Shown here one piece after another: positions 18,165-27,689 of a DNA stretch of 64,000 bases. Under the pieces are notes generated by a model that was not told the origin of the DNA, did no database searches, and saw only the letters and a list, made by a program, of their open reading frames with translations. The translations under genes were made by a program, and so were the position numbers. This DNA comes from Metabacillus_B sp050107715. Its GTDB lineage: Bacteria; Bacillota; Bacilli; Bacillales; Bacillaceae. Position 1 is the first letter of the stretch, and the number at the start of each line of letters is the position of its first letter. Where the stretch lies: positions 248,001 through 312,000 of the forward strand of contig NZ_JBNILN010000001.1 of assembly GCF_050107715.1 (NCBI RefSeq), given 5' to 3'.

Positions 18165-19502
18165 TTACTTATTCATTGCTTTTTTGCGGAATACAATCGC
18201 TCCAGTAAGTGCTGCGATTCCGGCAAGTGCTGCAAGCATGATGTTTAGGGATTGATTATCAGCTGCTCCGCCCATACCTGTTTTAGGCATATCAGACGGC
18301 ATATTTTCTGCCATAAATTTATCCGGCATTTGCTTAACGATTGCTCCTCCAAGAGCTTCACCTACACCGTACATGTAAGCATAGCCTTCGCGGAATGAAG
18401 TGTATGCTGCATCGTAATCTTTAGCTGCATAGCTGTCAAAAGTGCTGATTACTGTATCTTCATGGCCTTTAACAGCTGCCTGTGCATCAGCAGTTGGAAG
18501 ATTTTCTTCCGTTGCTGCTCCTAGGAATGCACCAAAGTCTTCAGAGAACATGCCTAGTGATTCTTTAGCAGCTTTTATTCCTTCTTCATCGCCCTGTGCT
18601 GCAGCTGCAGCAAGGTCAGCTTGTGCTGTGATGTGCTCAGACTGCCAAACCTTTTCGAATTGTGCTCCGCCTTCTTCACCGTAGATTGATACGATTGCAG
18701 CTTTGAAATCTGCTGTATGCATATCTTCTGCCCATGTTGCGAAATCATAGTCTTCCGCACCATCGAATCCTTTTTGCATGCTGATCGCTGCTAAAGCAAA
18801 GTGCTCAGAAGCAAGCATATTCAGGTTGGATCGAAGCTCTGCTGCTGGTGTGTCAGCTTTCGTGTTTTCGAATTTTTCAGGCATTTGAGCCACGATTGCT
18901 GTTGATAGCGCTTTACTGATTGTAAACATACGGGCATATCCTTCACGCATTGCTGTGTATGCTTCTTCATACTTGCCCTCAGTATAAAGATCAAATGTTT
19001 TCATTACATCATCTTCATGTGCGCGAAGAGCTTCTTTCGCTGCTGCTTCAGGAAGGTTTCCCTCTGTTGCTGTTCCAAGGAATGCTGAAAGTTCGTCTAC
19101 AAACTCCTGTACTTCTGCTTCAGCTTCTTTACGTGCATTTTCATCACCGCTTTTCGCAGCTTCTACAAGAGAATCCGTATAGCTGTTATGTGCAAGGAAG
19201 ATTTCTTCGAACTGAGCCGCTCCCTCTTTGCCATAAACAGACTCGATAGCCGGTGTCATATCCTTAGCGTTTTGGTTAAGTGCAGCTTGTACTTGTTCTG
19301 CATCTTCTGCTCCATCAAACTTCTTGGTCATAGACATAACAGCCAATACATAGTGTTCGGATAGCAGCTGGTCAAGTGTGGATCTAAGATCCGCTGCCGG
19401 AGTTGATACTGTCGGCTGAGACTTTTCCCCCGCGGCCATTGCCATAGTCGGGATAAAAAGCAGCAAAGCCATCATCATGATCAAAATTTTCTTCATGTTC
19501 AT
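18165..19502 (-). CDS. Sortase-anchored secreted protein with two tandem helical domains
   Basis: A 445-aa surface protein. It has a signal peptide (KKILIMMMALLLFIPTMAMA, cleavage near residue 23), two homologous all-helical domains of about 185 residues (first from STPAADLRSTLDQLLSEHY, second from DTPAAELRSNLNMLASEHF) and a C-terminal sorting signal: MPKTG, a hydrophobic stretch and RKKAMNK. Both repeats keep SEH(Y/F), GAEQ(F)-like AQFE and GHED/AHED motifs, so conserved histidines might bind a metal or haem. Its function is unknown; I recall relatives labelled copper amine oxidase, which this sequence does not support. The neighbouring sortase is the likely anchoring enzyme. Confidence 0.8.
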   Translation of the reverse strand: MNMKKILIMMMALLLFIPTMAMAAGEKSQPTVSTPAADLRSTLDQLLSEHYVLAVMSMTKKFDGAEDAEQVQAALNQNAKDMTPAIESVYGKEGAAQFEEIFLAHNSYTDSLVEAAKSGDENARKEAEAEVQEFVDELSAFLGTATEGNLPEAAAKEALRAHEDDVMKTFDLYTEGKYEEAYTAMREGYARMFTISKALSTAIVAQMPEKFENTKADTPAAELRSNLNMLASEHFALAAISMQKGFDGAEDYDFATWAEDMHTADFKAAIVSIYGEEGGAQFEKVWQSEHITAQADLAAAAAQGDEEGIKAAKESLGMFSEDFGAFLGAATEENLPTADAQAAVKGHEDTVISTFDSYAAKDYDAAYTSFREGYAYMYGVGEALGGAIVKQMPDKFMAENMPSDMPKTGMGGAADNQSLNIMLAALAGIAALTGAIVFRKKAMNK

Positions 19503-19587
19503 GTACTGTTCACTCCTTTGTTTTTTGTTTTACACCTAGTAAACGGGAGCCGTTTCCTAATGGATCACACTATTTTTAAAAAAGTGC

Positions 19588-19618
19588 AAAAAAAAAACAG
19601 TTCTCTTGTTGAAAACTG
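19588..19618 (-). terminator. Terminator of ycgL-like gene
   Basis: CAGTTTTC loop GAGAACTG followed by a run of ten T on the minus strand. Confidence 0.75.
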
Positions 19619-19620
19619 CT

Positions 19621-20370
19621 TTACTTCCACGCTTTATGGAGAACATTCCTGAATAATAGATTAAGTTCCGGTGTGGGATCTTCTCCTTTTTTGTTGAAAG
19701 ACTCCGCCCTTTCACGTAGATTTTCGTACTCAAGGTGAATAAACTCCTGCACTTCCCTGCTGAGAGAGATGGATAGATTGTGTGAAAGCTTTTCAGCGCC
19801 GGCCCGCGAAAATTCGTCCTTTAGGATTTGATGTGTGTTCGTAAATACTTGTTCACCGGATGGAGGGAACGTCCCTCGCTTTGCCACCCAGCTGGCTGAA
19901 GCCATCGCCCGGAGAAGATTAAGGTACGCTTTTACAGGGATTTCATTTCCAGCGAGCCTCTTCTTGTTAGAATTCAGAATGGTCAGGAAATGAAAAAGCG
20001 CAGGCTTTGGCTCAAAATAAGAATCATTTAGCATTCTTAGGCGATCAGCAAGAGAATACCGATTGACATAGACCGTCTCCGAATAAAGCCATTCTAATAG
20101 GGAAGGATTCGATTTCCTGAAAAGCCTCATCGCCTTCGTAAGCTCCCAGCCGCTCATATCCAGCGGGCCGCTGGCCGAAAGCTCAATTACATCCCTGCCC
20201 TGATCAATTGAAAGATACCAATCGGGAGAATGAATATAAATGAAACGTACATCATAGTCACTTAGCTCTGATGCATAGCCCCATATCCGGCTTCCGGTTT
20301 CAGCGGCATAGCAGATCTTAACGCTGCAGGAGAGTTCAGTATCAGCAAGAATAGAAGGAATGGAAGGCAT
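19621..20370 (-). CDS. YcgL-family predicted nucleotidyltransferase
   Basis: A 249-aa protein with the polymerase-beta superfamily core GSRIWGYASELSDYDVRFIY (residues about 27-46), where the G-S motif and the D-x-D pair would bind metal and NTP. It resembles B. subtilis YcgL (COG3541), which also has this length. Substrate is unknown. It is a single gene with its own terminator; the start at 20370 has a weak GAGAGG upstream. Confidence 0.8.
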   Translation of the reverse strand: MPSIPSILADTELSCSVKICYAAETGSRIWGYASELSDYDVRFIYIHSPDWYLSIDQGRDVIELSASGPLDMSGWELTKAMRLFRKSNPSLLEWLYSETVYVNRYSLADRLRMLNDSYFEPKPALFHFLTILNSNKKRLAGNEIPVKAYLNLLRAMASASWVAKRGTFPPSGEQVFTNTHQILKDEFSRAGAEKLSHNLSISLSREVQEFIHLEYENLRERAESFNKKGEDPTPELNLLFRNVLHKAWK

Positions 20371-20535
20371 TTGGAAATATCCTCTCTCGTTACGGCTTGA
20401 TTACAGGGGAACTTAACACGCTCCCTTAATTTTTTTCCATACAAAGTGTCAGGTACCGCGCTTTTTCCGGCCGGTTCTGCCTATAGATTAAATTGGGATG
20501 TGCAATAAAGACAGTTCATCTCATGCCATGCCAGT

Positions 20536-21312
20536 TTAAACCGGCTGCCTCCGAAATCCCCCTTCAGAGTGGATGACTTGTCCAGTGATCCATTCGGCTT
20601 CTTCGCTTGCGAGAAAGCGTATAAGGCGGGCGGCGTCGGCTGGCTGGCCGATGCGTCCGAAGGGAAACATGGGTTCAAGGTGCTCTTTGGTTTCCCGGTT
20701 CATCCATCCGCTGTCGGTCGGACCGGGATTAACAGCATTTACTGTGATGCCTATAGGGGCAAGTTCTGCTGAAAGAGAAATCGTTAGCGCATCTATGGCG
20801 CCTTTGCTGGCAACATAGGGAATTTCTCCCGGCATGGGGCCAAGTGATTGCCCGGAAGTCATGTTGATGATCCGCCCTCCATACTCCCTGGAAAACCTTT
20901 TCGCAAATGCCGTACACATCAGAACGGTTCCCCTTACATTCACTTTGTAGTGCAGATCCATGTCTCCTGAAGTCAATTCAAAAATATCTTTATTTACGCT
21001 GTAAGCCGCATTATTGACGAGAATATCCGGTGCTGCTCCAAAATTTCCGCTGACTTTCTCAATAATTCGTTCAGGAATGGCGGGATCCGATAGATCCGCT
21101 TCCATCCATTCGGCGCGAATTCCCCTGGCTTGCAGTTCCTTGAGCAGCAGCAGGGGCTCCCCTTCCCTTGAGTTTTGATACACATCCCGGTCAAAGGGTG
21201 TCCAGGATGTGATGAAGAGATCACACCCTGCTTCTGCAAGCTCTCTGGCTATAGCGGCTCCGATTCCATTTAGACGGGAAGCGCCGGTAACAATCGCAAT
21301 TCGTTTCAACAT
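20536..21312 (-). CDS. SDR-family oxidoreductase
   Basis: A 258-aa Rossmann enzyme. The cofactor motif is TGASRLNGIGAAIA, with two extra residues compared with the usual TGxxxGIG. NNAAYS, the catalytic Ser in NMTSGQSLG and YVASK provide the catalytic residues. The C-terminus GQVIHSEGG is typical of FabG-like reductases. The hydroxylase-like gene ends three bases before it on the same strand side (21315-21932 is upstream in transcription), so the two form an operon and may act on related lipid substrates. The real substrate is unknown. Confidence 0.85.
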   Translation of the reverse strand: MLKRIAIVTGASRLNGIGAAIARELAEAGCDLFITSWTPFDRDVYQNSREGEPLLLLKELQARGIRAEWMEADLSDPAIPERIIEKVSGNFGAAPDILVNNAAYSVNKDIFELTSGDMDLHYKVNVRGTVLMCTAFAKRFSREYGGRIINMTSGQSLGPMPGEIPYVASKGAIDALTISLSAELAPIGITVNAVNPGPTDSGWMNRETKEHLEPMFPFGRIGQPADAARLIRFLASEEAEWITGQVIHSEGGFRRQPV

Positions 21313-21314
21313 GA

Positions 21315-21932
21315 TCAGCCTCTCTTTTCCAAATCCTTCGCCGTTTGGCTCATTTCTACCTTCTTTTCATCCTTCAAAGTTCCGAACAGGATATCTCCAA
21401 TCGGATTGGAAACGCCGTACCAGTAGTTTTCATTTTTAAAGTGATGGAGCTGGTGGGTCTTTTTCATCCATTTCCCAAATGCTGAGCGGGGCCTGATCGG
21501 GCGGTGTGCGACATAATGCTTCCATTCATATGCCAGCAACATGAGGATCAAACCCATTCCAAAGGCAGCCGTACCGGCTGTATCTCTGGTTATCAAATAA
21601 CAAATCCCTGCCAGGACAAGGAAATTGGGAATGCTGTACCATACAGGCAGAAATAAAAGCTTTAAATCGTTTGGATGTTTATGATGATCGTAATGTAAGC
21701 GCTTTAAAAACTGAAGTAAATAACGGTTCTCCGGCGGCTTTAAATGGAACAGAAACCGGTGGGTCAAGTATTCACTAAAAACAAAAAGAATAAGACCGCC
21801 TGCGAAAAACAGAATACTATGCCAAGCTGTCCCAAGCGAAATAATCAAGCCTCCAAGCGCCGCAAAAATAGCAGCCATGATCCAAATATCCGTGTGGAGG
21901 AAAAATTCCCGATACAGGTCCCTTTGCTTCAT
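21315..21932 (-). CDS. Fatty acid hydroxylase/sterol desaturase-like membrane enzyme
   Basis: A 205-aa di-iron membrane protein with the histidine clusters HRFLFH, HYDHHKHPND, KHYVAHRP and HQLHHFKNENY between membrane helices. These ligands define the FA-hydroxylase superfamily, whose members hydroxylate fatty acids, carotenoids or sterols. The spacing fits bacterial 2-hydroxylase or carotenoid-hydroxylase-like proteins. It is the first gene of a two-gene operon with an SDR reductase. The start at 21932 has GAGCTGGAGAA upstream. Confidence 0.8.
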   Translation of the reverse strand: MKQRDLYREFFLHTDIWIMAAIFAALGGLIISLGTAWHSILFFAGGLILFVFSEYLTHRFLFHLKPPENRYLLQFLKRLHYDHHKHPNDLKLLFLPVWYSIPNFLVLAGICYLITRDTAGTAAFGMGLILMLLAYEWKHYVAHRPIRPRSAFGKWMKKTHQLHHFKNENYWYGVSNPIGDILFGTLKDEKKVEMSQTAKDLEKRG

Positions 21933-22402
21933 TTCTCCAGCTCCTTTTTACAAGTATTCCGCACAAACTCTCCTCCATCATTTTTCACGCTCTAATTTCT
22001 TCTTCATCCGGTTTCCATCTCAGAATAGCATCAAACAGGTCTTTATAGCAGATTTTAAATGCTTCCGGGTGACAGGCGGCAGAAACTAGCATCTTAATTT
22101 AGCTTTATAAAGATTAATGAAAAAAAGATAGGGCCTGTCAGAAGCCTCGCCATTTCGCGGATCATCTTCCAGCTGCTCTGCACCAATTATTAAAACCCTC
22201 TCATTCTAGTTCTTTCAACGTTTCCAGAATCACAAATCGTTCAGACTCCCCCTTCATTTTACCAATTGATATGCTGTTGATTTCAAATTATGATACGATT
22301 CAAGTTTTGTCAAATGTGTCTGGGATGAGCAGAAATCTGTTGAATTTGTCAGGAATGGGGTATAGTAAACACGAAATCATAAATGGATAGGAGGAATTTA
22401 GT
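21933..22402. promoter_or_regulatory. Divergent intergenic region with candidate peroxiredoxin promoter
   Basis: This 470-base gap between divergent genes holds no convincing ORF. Just upstream of the peroxiredoxin gene, TTGAAT (22340-22345) and TATAGT (22361-22366) could be -35 and -10, but their spacing is only 15 bases. No clear PerR or OhrR site was seen. Confidence 0.35.
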
Positions 22403-22906
22403 ATGCCAGCTTTTCAATTAGGAGAAAAGGCACCGAATTTTACACTGCCAGCAGTAACTGGAGAGGAATTTTCTTTTGATTCCCATCTAAGCGAGCATAA
22501 GAGCCTGCACCTGGTTATTTTTTTCAGAGGCGCGTGGTGCCCGGTTTGTGTGAGTGACCTGAACAGCCTTCAGGAAAGCAATGCTTATTTTCAGGATAAA
22601 AATGTTCACCTGATCACGATCTCGACTGATAAAAAAGAAGATTTGAAGAAGATGGCTGAGGATAACAGCTTAACCTTCCCGATTTTAGCAGATGAGCAAT
22701 TGGAAGCCTTAAAAAGCTATGATGTTTTCTATCACGGAGAGGATGCTCCTTACGAAGACCACGGTGCTCATGGAGAGCCTGCTTATTTTCTCATTGACGA
22801 GGATGGAAAGGTCCTTTATCAGCAAAGACAAACGAGCCCATTCGGACGTCCGGCAGTCACTGAGCTTCGGAAGATTGTTCAATACGTTACAAAGAACCGG
22901 AAGTAA
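22403..22906 (+). CDS. AhpC/TSA-family peroxiredoxin
   Basis: A 167-aa thiol peroxidase with a thioredoxin fold. The peroxidatic cysteine lies in FFRGAWCPVCVSDL (C53), followed by a second cysteine in a CxxC arrangement. The segment HGEPAYFLIDEDGKVLYQ is the typical later strand pair. It reduces hydroperoxides in the cytosol with thioredoxin-like partners. It is a single-gene unit with a good GGAGG ribosome site and a strong terminator. Confidence 0.85.
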   Translation: MPAFQLGEKAPNFTLPAVTGEEFSFDSHLSEHKSLHLVIFFRGAWCPVCVSDLNSLQESNAYFQDKNVHLITISTDKKEDLKKMAEDNSLTFPILADEQLEALKSYDVFYHGEDAPYEDHGAHGEPAYFLIDEDGKVLYQQRQTSPFGRPAVTELRKIVQYVTKNRK

Positions 22907-22956
22907 TATGTCGCGGCTGGTGCAGCCGCCAAGCTGCTCAAATATTCCCATTTTAC

Positions 22957-22988
22957 AAAAAAAGTGCTCAAATTTGAGCACTTTTTTT
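22957..22988. terminator. Bidirectional terminator
   Basis: Nearly perfect palindrome AAAAGTGCTCAAATTTGAGC continuing to ACTTTTTTT, with A and T runs on both sides. A similar core (AAGTGCTCA/TGAGCACTT) recurs at 31447-31478. Confidence 0.85.
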
Positions 22989-23047
22989 ATGCGGCAGGCT
23001 GAGAAAGTCAGGCAGCACAAGCCTGGCCCTACCCTTCAAGCCCTTGT

Positions 23048-23371
23048 TCAGCTCCCCTTCTGCTCTTCCACAGTAAGCCTGACCCGGCTGTTAAAGATTT
23101 GGTTCCTGTTTCTCAGCACAAAGTGATTGCTGGCAAAATCAATCGTCAAATCATTGTCAAAGCTCTCGCCAAAATCTTTATCTACGATAAATGTAATTCC
23201 GTCTGCTGTCACTTTCTGTTCCCGTTCCTCCAACTCCCGATCCTGAACCCCTTTTATCTCGTACACATTGTTAACAATGTCACAGCTGCCTGGGTCAAAG
23301 GGAATGGAGAATACGGTTCCGGCAGGCGTCTGAGTGAACTGCTGTCTTGCTTGATCGGTTAGCTTAATCAT
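23048..23371 (-). CDS. HesB/IscA-like (YqkB-type) protein
   Basis: A 107-aa protein from the start at 23371, which has AAAGGAG seven bases upstream; a longer frame to 23452 lacks such a site. It resembles the Fe-S_biosyn superfamily in length and in the strand pattern IPFDPGSCDIVNNVYEI ... ITFIVDKDF ... LTIDFAS. Only one cysteine remains, so classic three-cysteine cluster binding is not expected; YqkB-like proteins also lack them. Role in iron-sulfur metabolism is uncertain. Confidence 0.55.
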   Translation of the reverse strand: MIKLTDQARQQFTQTPAGTVFSIPFDPGSCDIVNNVYEIKGVQDRELEEREQKVTADGITFIVDKDFGESFDNDLTIDFASNHFVLRNRNQIFNSRVRLTVEEQKGS

Positions 23372-23582
23372 GCAAATCTCTCCTTTATGATAGAACAGAT
23401 GCTGCGCCATCAGCACCATTTGCGGCGAAACAGAATGGGGCTTGCGGCACACATGTATCTTCTTCTAAGTTAGCATACCCGCTTTTACATAAGCCAGGAT
23501 TTGAGCTTCATGAAAGTCTCTTTTATAATGGTAGAGTCCCCCGTATATGGAAGGGATTAGAACAAACTTACAGGAGGGAACC

Positions 23583-25385
23583 ATGACCATTCGTTTGAAA
23601 GAGTCTCAGAAACAGTGGAACCAGGAACTTGCAGCTAAACAGGATCAAGAGGCCCGTAAGCGGTACGAAGACCGTTCAGAAGAGCGCAAAAAGCTGTCAA
23701 AGAAGCTCGAGACAAAAAATCCCCTTGAAGTGGACACACCGGAAAGAGCCGCATATCGGCAAGCGATTCTCAGTCCGCGGGATGGTCTCGCCATCGAACG
23801 AATTGTCGGAGAAAACAACCTGTTTCCTATTTCCTACCTTGAAGCCGGAATTCAAGCATCAAAATCTGTATGCAGAATTGAGATTAGAGACCGAATCGGC
23901 AGAGTTCTTGGACACGGTACAGGATTTCTCATTTCCCCCAACCTTTTAATGACGAATCATCATGTTCTTACTGATGAAGACACCGCTTTAAACAGCTTGG
24001 CACAATTTAATTATGAGCTGGATATACATTTAAAAGAAAAGCAGATTAAGAGTTTCCAGATAACACCTGAACAGCTTTTTATAACAGACGAAAAACTGGA
24101 TATCACGCTTGTCGCGGTTGAAGAGACATCTGCTGACGGGTCACCGCTGAGCGACTTTGGACACATTCCGCTTCATGCCAAATCAGGAAAAGCGCTCGTT
24201 GGTGAGTATGTTTCCATCATTCAGCATCCATCAGGAGCCCCGAAAGCACTGGCAATCAGGGATAACCAAATTTCAGATGTATTTGATGATTACATTCATT
24301 ATTCTACGGACACGAATGAAGGATCATCCGGTTCACCGGTTTTCAATGATGAGTGGGTGATCGTCGCTCTCCATCATGCAGGCGTCCCCGATCCTGAAGA
24401 TCCTGAAAAATACACAGCGAACGAAGGCATTCGGATCAGCAGCATTGTCCGTTTTCTATCTGAACAGAAGACCGTACTGAGAGGGCAAAAAAGAGAACAG
24501 CTTGCTGCCTTATTGAATGACCAGGAGATTGAAATCGAAGAAGAAAAACCAATGAAAGTGGAAAAATTAAAGCCTTCCGAGTATGAAAACAGCAGCGGAT
24601 ATGATCCGGAATTTCTTGGCAGCAAGCACACCGTTTCTTTACCAGAACTTGGAGAGAACATTGAAAAGGATGCAGCTCCTGTCAAATCAGGAGGAAACGT
24701 TTTAAACTATACCCATTTCTCCATTGTCATGAGCAAATCAAGAAAAATCGCGTTTTACACCGTTGTCAACATTGATGGAGAACAGATTAAAGAAGTCAAG
24801 CGCGGGAAAGACTCCTGGTATTTTGATCCGAGAATTGATGAAAACCATCAAACGGGAGAAGAGTTATACAGGCGGAACGATTTGGACCGCGGCCATTTAG
24901 TCCGGAGAAGAGACCCGGTGTGGGGCAAAGATGCCAAAAAGGCGAACGAGGATACGTTCCATTTTACAAACTGCTCTCCGCAGCATAAAAACCTGAATCA
25001 AAAAACGTGGCTTGATTTAGAAAACTATATTCTCGAAAATGCTGAAAACCATCAATTTAAAGCGACCATTTTTACAGGTCCTGTCTTTAGAGACGATGAC
25101 CTCGTCTATCGCGACACGAAAATACCGGCTGAATTCTGGAAGGTTGCGGTTATGGTAAAAGAAGATGAGTCTATTTCTGCCACCGCCTACCTTCAATCGC
25201 AGAAAAATTTAATCGGGGATCTTGAATTCGCATACGGCGATTACAAAACCTATCAGGTGCCCCTTTCAAAAATAGAATCTTTAACCGGACTTCAATTCAA
25301 AGACCTGAAGGAAAGCGATCCAATCGCAAACCTTGAATCAACGGCAGGCAGAGTCATTGAAGGACCAGAGGATATCGAGTTGTAA
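23583..25385 (+). CDS. Trypsin-like protease fused to DNA/RNA non-specific endonuclease
   Basis: A 600-aa two-enzyme protein. After a charged coiled-coil-like N-terminus (about residues 1-70), a trypsin-like peptidase spans about 90-310: His in GFLISPNLLMTNHHVL, Asp in KLDITLVAVEE and Ser in NEGSSGSPVFN. A Glu/Lys-rich linker (about 310-370) leads to a beta-beta-alpha metal nuclease (about 380-590) with DRGHLVRRRDPVWG and FTNCSPQHKNLNQKTWLDLE, the NucA/EndoG core. No signal peptide is seen, so it is probably cytosolic. Start 23583 follows GGAGGG; the frame is open 12 codons further. A self-activating or damage/defence-triggered nuclease is possible, but no partner gene is adjacent. Confidence 0.85.
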   Translation: MTIRLKESQKQWNQELAAKQDQEARKRYEDRSEERKKLSKKLETKNPLEVDTPERAAYRQAILSPRDGLAIERIVGENNLFPISYLEAGIQASKSVCRIEIRDRIGRVLGHGTGFLISPNLLMTNHHVLTDEDTALNSLAQFNYELDIHLKEKQIKSFQITPEQLFITDEKLDITLVAVEETSADGSPLSDFGHIPLHAKSGKALVGEYVSIIQHPSGAPKALAIRDNQISDVFDDYIHYSTDTNEGSSGSPVFNDEWVIVALHHAGVPDPEDPEKYTANEGIRISSIVRFLSEQKTVLRGQKREQLAALLNDQEIEIEEEKPMKVEKLKPSEYENSSGYDPEFLGSKHTVSLPELGENIEKDAAPVKSGGNVLNYTHFSIVMSKSRKIAFYTVVNIDGEQIKEVKRGKDSWYFDPRIDENHQTGEELYRRNDLDRGHLVRRRDPVWGKDAKKANEDTFHFTNCSPQHKNLNQKTWLDLENYILENAENHQFKATIFTGPVFRDDDLVYRDTKIPAEFWKVAVMVKEDESISATAYLQSQKNLIGDLEFAYGDYKTYQVPLSKIESLTGLQFKDLKESDPIANLESTAGRVIEGPEDIEL

Positions 25386-25388
25386 AAT

Positions 25389-25422
25389 AAAAAGGACTTG
25401 CCCGCGGGCGGGTCCTTTTTTG
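25389..25422 (+). terminator. Terminator after protease-nuclease gene
   Basis: AAAAGGACttgCCCGC / GCGGGtCCTTTT followed by more T. Confidence 0.8.
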
Positions 25423-25490
25423 TTCGGCGTTCGGCTCTTTCTGCCATTCTTTATCAGTCAGAGCATGCACATTCTCTCGATCATTTTCTA

Positions 25491-26591
25491 TTAATTAATG
25501 ATCCCGTGCTCCGTGATTTCCACCTCAACCTTAGGTATGATTTCGACGTTCTGATAATCCTGTTCCCAGTCCATCTTCTTCCACGTATCCGGATGGTGTG
25601 CCATTAATTCCCTTCCAATCCCAAACATATCGCTGTTTGCTTCTTGGATTTTTTGAATAACGGCTTTGGCATCTGCGGTCAGCTGCTCTGAAATTTTCTT
25701 ATTCAGCTCCTTTAATACTTTCTTATCCGTTAAAGAATCCTGGGGGTATTCTTTTACGTTTATCGTAGCCCTCATCGTAAGGTTTGCTTTAATCCTCTCA
25801 GGAGCCGCTTCAGCTATGTTCATTTTCGATTTAACCTTTAAGAAGGAGTAGGTTATAAAATTATTTTTTTCAGGTTTCTCCTCATCGCTCACTTTGCTCA
25901 CATAGCCTGCTGATTTTGACTTTTCCCCCATTAGCAGGAGGAGCAGGGTGGATTCATTAACATTTAAGTACCCGGCTAATGATCGTTTATGAAAAAGAGC
26001 CATCCCATCCACTACGATTTCATCAAGCTGTTTTTTCAGAAGCGGCAGACCAAAATCCTTTCCTTCATCAAACATCACCGTGCAAATTGTCTGAAGGCTG
26101 TGTGCGGGAATGCTTGTCGATTTCTCATCACTCTCTATTAATTCGATTAAATACTCCGATATCAGAACGTTCTGCACCTTTGTCATATTCATAATTTCGC
26201 TGGCTTTCCCTTTGACAATGGCTACTTTTGAAGAAACAGAACTATTCGAATCCCTGTATAAAACATCCAAATAGGAATACAAATCACTTTTGGCCAAATT
26301 TTCTCCGAGCAGAAATATCCTGTTTTTCGATGGGTCAAATCTGCCTGATACTTTACGGTCCATTTTCATCCTTGATTCTCTTAATGTATCCGCTTCCGTG
26401 TGAACGATTGTATTGGTCGGCGCACCGCTCATAAAGTCTCTAATCACAGCGGAAACATAAAGCTTTTCGTTATCCATAAGATCGATTCCAGTCCCAAATA
26501 CAAGGCGGCTTTCTTTCAGAAGCCTCTGATCCCAGCATCCTGCTAAAAACAGCTGCAGGGCAGCTAAGGCTGTTATTGTGAATTTTCGCAT
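25491..26591 (-). CDS. Spore germination lipoprotein, Ger(x)C family
   Basis: The C subunit of a nutrient germinant receptor in the spore inner membrane. The 366-aa protein has a lipoprotein signal with lipobox LAGCWD (Cys near residue 19), then the GerAC domains: an N-terminal part with VFGTGIDL and a C-terminal part beginning about residue 215. Its ATG directly follows the stop of the B gene, with AAAAAGGAG inside the end of that gene. It is the last gene of an A-B-C operon. Confidence 0.92.
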   Translation of the reverse strand: MRKFTITALAALQLFLAGCWDQRLLKESRLVFGTGIDLMDNEKLYVSAVIRDFMSGAPTNTIVHTEADTLRESRMKMDRKVSGRFDPSKNRIFLLGENLAKSDLYSYLDVLYRDSNSSVSSKVAIVKGKASEIMNMTKVQNVLISEYLIELIESDEKSTSIPAHSLQTICTVMFDEGKDFGLPLLKKQLDEIVVDGMALFHKRSLAGYLNVNESTLLLLLMGEKSKSAGYVSKVSDEEKPEKNNFITYSFLKVKSKMNIAEAAPERIKANLTMRATINVKEYPQDSLTDKKVLKELNKKISEQLTADAKAVIQKIQEANSDMFGIGRELMAHHPDTWKKMDWEQDYQNVEIIPKVEVEITEHGIIN

Positions 26592-27689
26592 CTACGTACT
26601 CCTTTTTCTGTTCATTTTGGAAATAATCAATGAAAGGCCCAGAAGCAGGAACGGAACAAACAATAGAAAAAAAACAGTTGCTTTCAATAAAAGGTCATTC
26701 AAAAAATTAGCATGCTCCTCTTTCGTTATTAAAAGAGCGAATAAAAACGTACTTGCACAAATTAGATAAGCAAGAAAGGATCTTTTGGCCTTTTTAAAAA
26801 CAGCCTTCATTCCTTCAAGCGTGAGAAACAAATAACTTATATAAGAGGTTGCAACATTTACAACCCAAATAGAGACAAAAAGCAAATCGAACCTCTCTAC
26901 TACATGAATATATAGCGCCTTCACCAGATAGAGGATTGGCTGTGGAATAATCTCCATTTCTCTAGGGCTGAAAACAATTTGACATACGACAGTTAAATAG
27001 GCATAAACAGATGTGACCGTCACGTTTGCAAGCGACGCTGACTTTAAAATCGAAAGCGATGTCCTTGCCTTCATATAAGGATAAATGATCAAAAGCAGCT
27101 CGAAGCCAATCATGGAAAAATACACTTTAGTCACTCCGTTTAGTATTTCCTTCACTCCGGTTTGAGTAATGGGAAACAAATACCTTATTTCCAGCGGATA
27201 GTTGAAGAGGGCGATGATGGTGATGACAAGAAGCAGAAGGATCAGCCCTGAAACGATGACGTGAAATTTTGCAATCACATCCGGCTTCTCCTTGCCAAGA
27301 TACACTCCAACTAGACAAATCATCGCGAGAATAATCCATCTAGGCGTTTCGTCAAGCACCCAATCCTTGATGACACCTACCGCAAAAATGAGGATGACAG
27401 CCATCACGGCAATCCCATAAACACCATACAAAAGATTTGTTGCTCCGCCAAAAAACCTTCCAAGAAGCTGCGGCGAGTACTCATATAGATTCTGATTCGG
27501 ATAGCGCTTTGCCAATAGCCAGTACAATGTAAGGATCAGCTGAATAAGTACCCCTGAAAGGAGAATTGAAATCCATGCATTCCCTTTAGCTTCCATTTGC
27601 ACCTCAAAAGGCAGGCCAAGAATGCCTACTCCAATTTGAGTCTGGATAATAAAAAAGTAAAGCTGAAACACCGTCACTCGGTTATTCAT
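26592..27689 (-). CDS. Spore germination permease-like protein, GerAB family
   Basis: The B subunit of a germinant receptor, an APC-like membrane protein of about 365 aa and ten helices. The start at 27689 (MNNRVTVFQLYFF) follows GGTGG and overlaps the A gene end by eight bases, so translation is coupled; an upstream in-frame start lies inside the A gene. B subunits bind the germinant (amino acid or sugar). Which germinant is sensed here cannot be told. Confidence 0.92.
   Translation of the reverse strand: MNNRVTVFQLYFFIIQTQIGVGILGLPFEVQMEAKGNAWISILLSGVLIQLILTLYWLLAKRYPNQNLYEYSPQLLGRFFGGATNLLYGVYGIAVMAVILIFAVGVIKDWVLDETPRWIILAMICLVGVYLGKEKPDVIAKFHVIVSGLILLLLVITIIALFNYPLEIRYLFPITQTGVKEILNGVTKVYFSMIGFELLLIIYPYMKARTSLSILKSASLANVTVTSVYAYLTVVCQIVFSPREMEIIPQPILYLVKALYIHVVERFDLLFVSIWVVNVATSYISYLFLTLEGMKAVFKKAKRSFLAYLICASTFLFALLITKEEHANFLNDLLLKATVFFLLFVPFLLLGLSLIISKMNRKRST

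Noticed and set aside
18165..19502. Copper amine oxidase label for the MPKTG protein
   Set aside because: No amine oxidase catalytic motif is visible; the protein is all-helical with two repeats.
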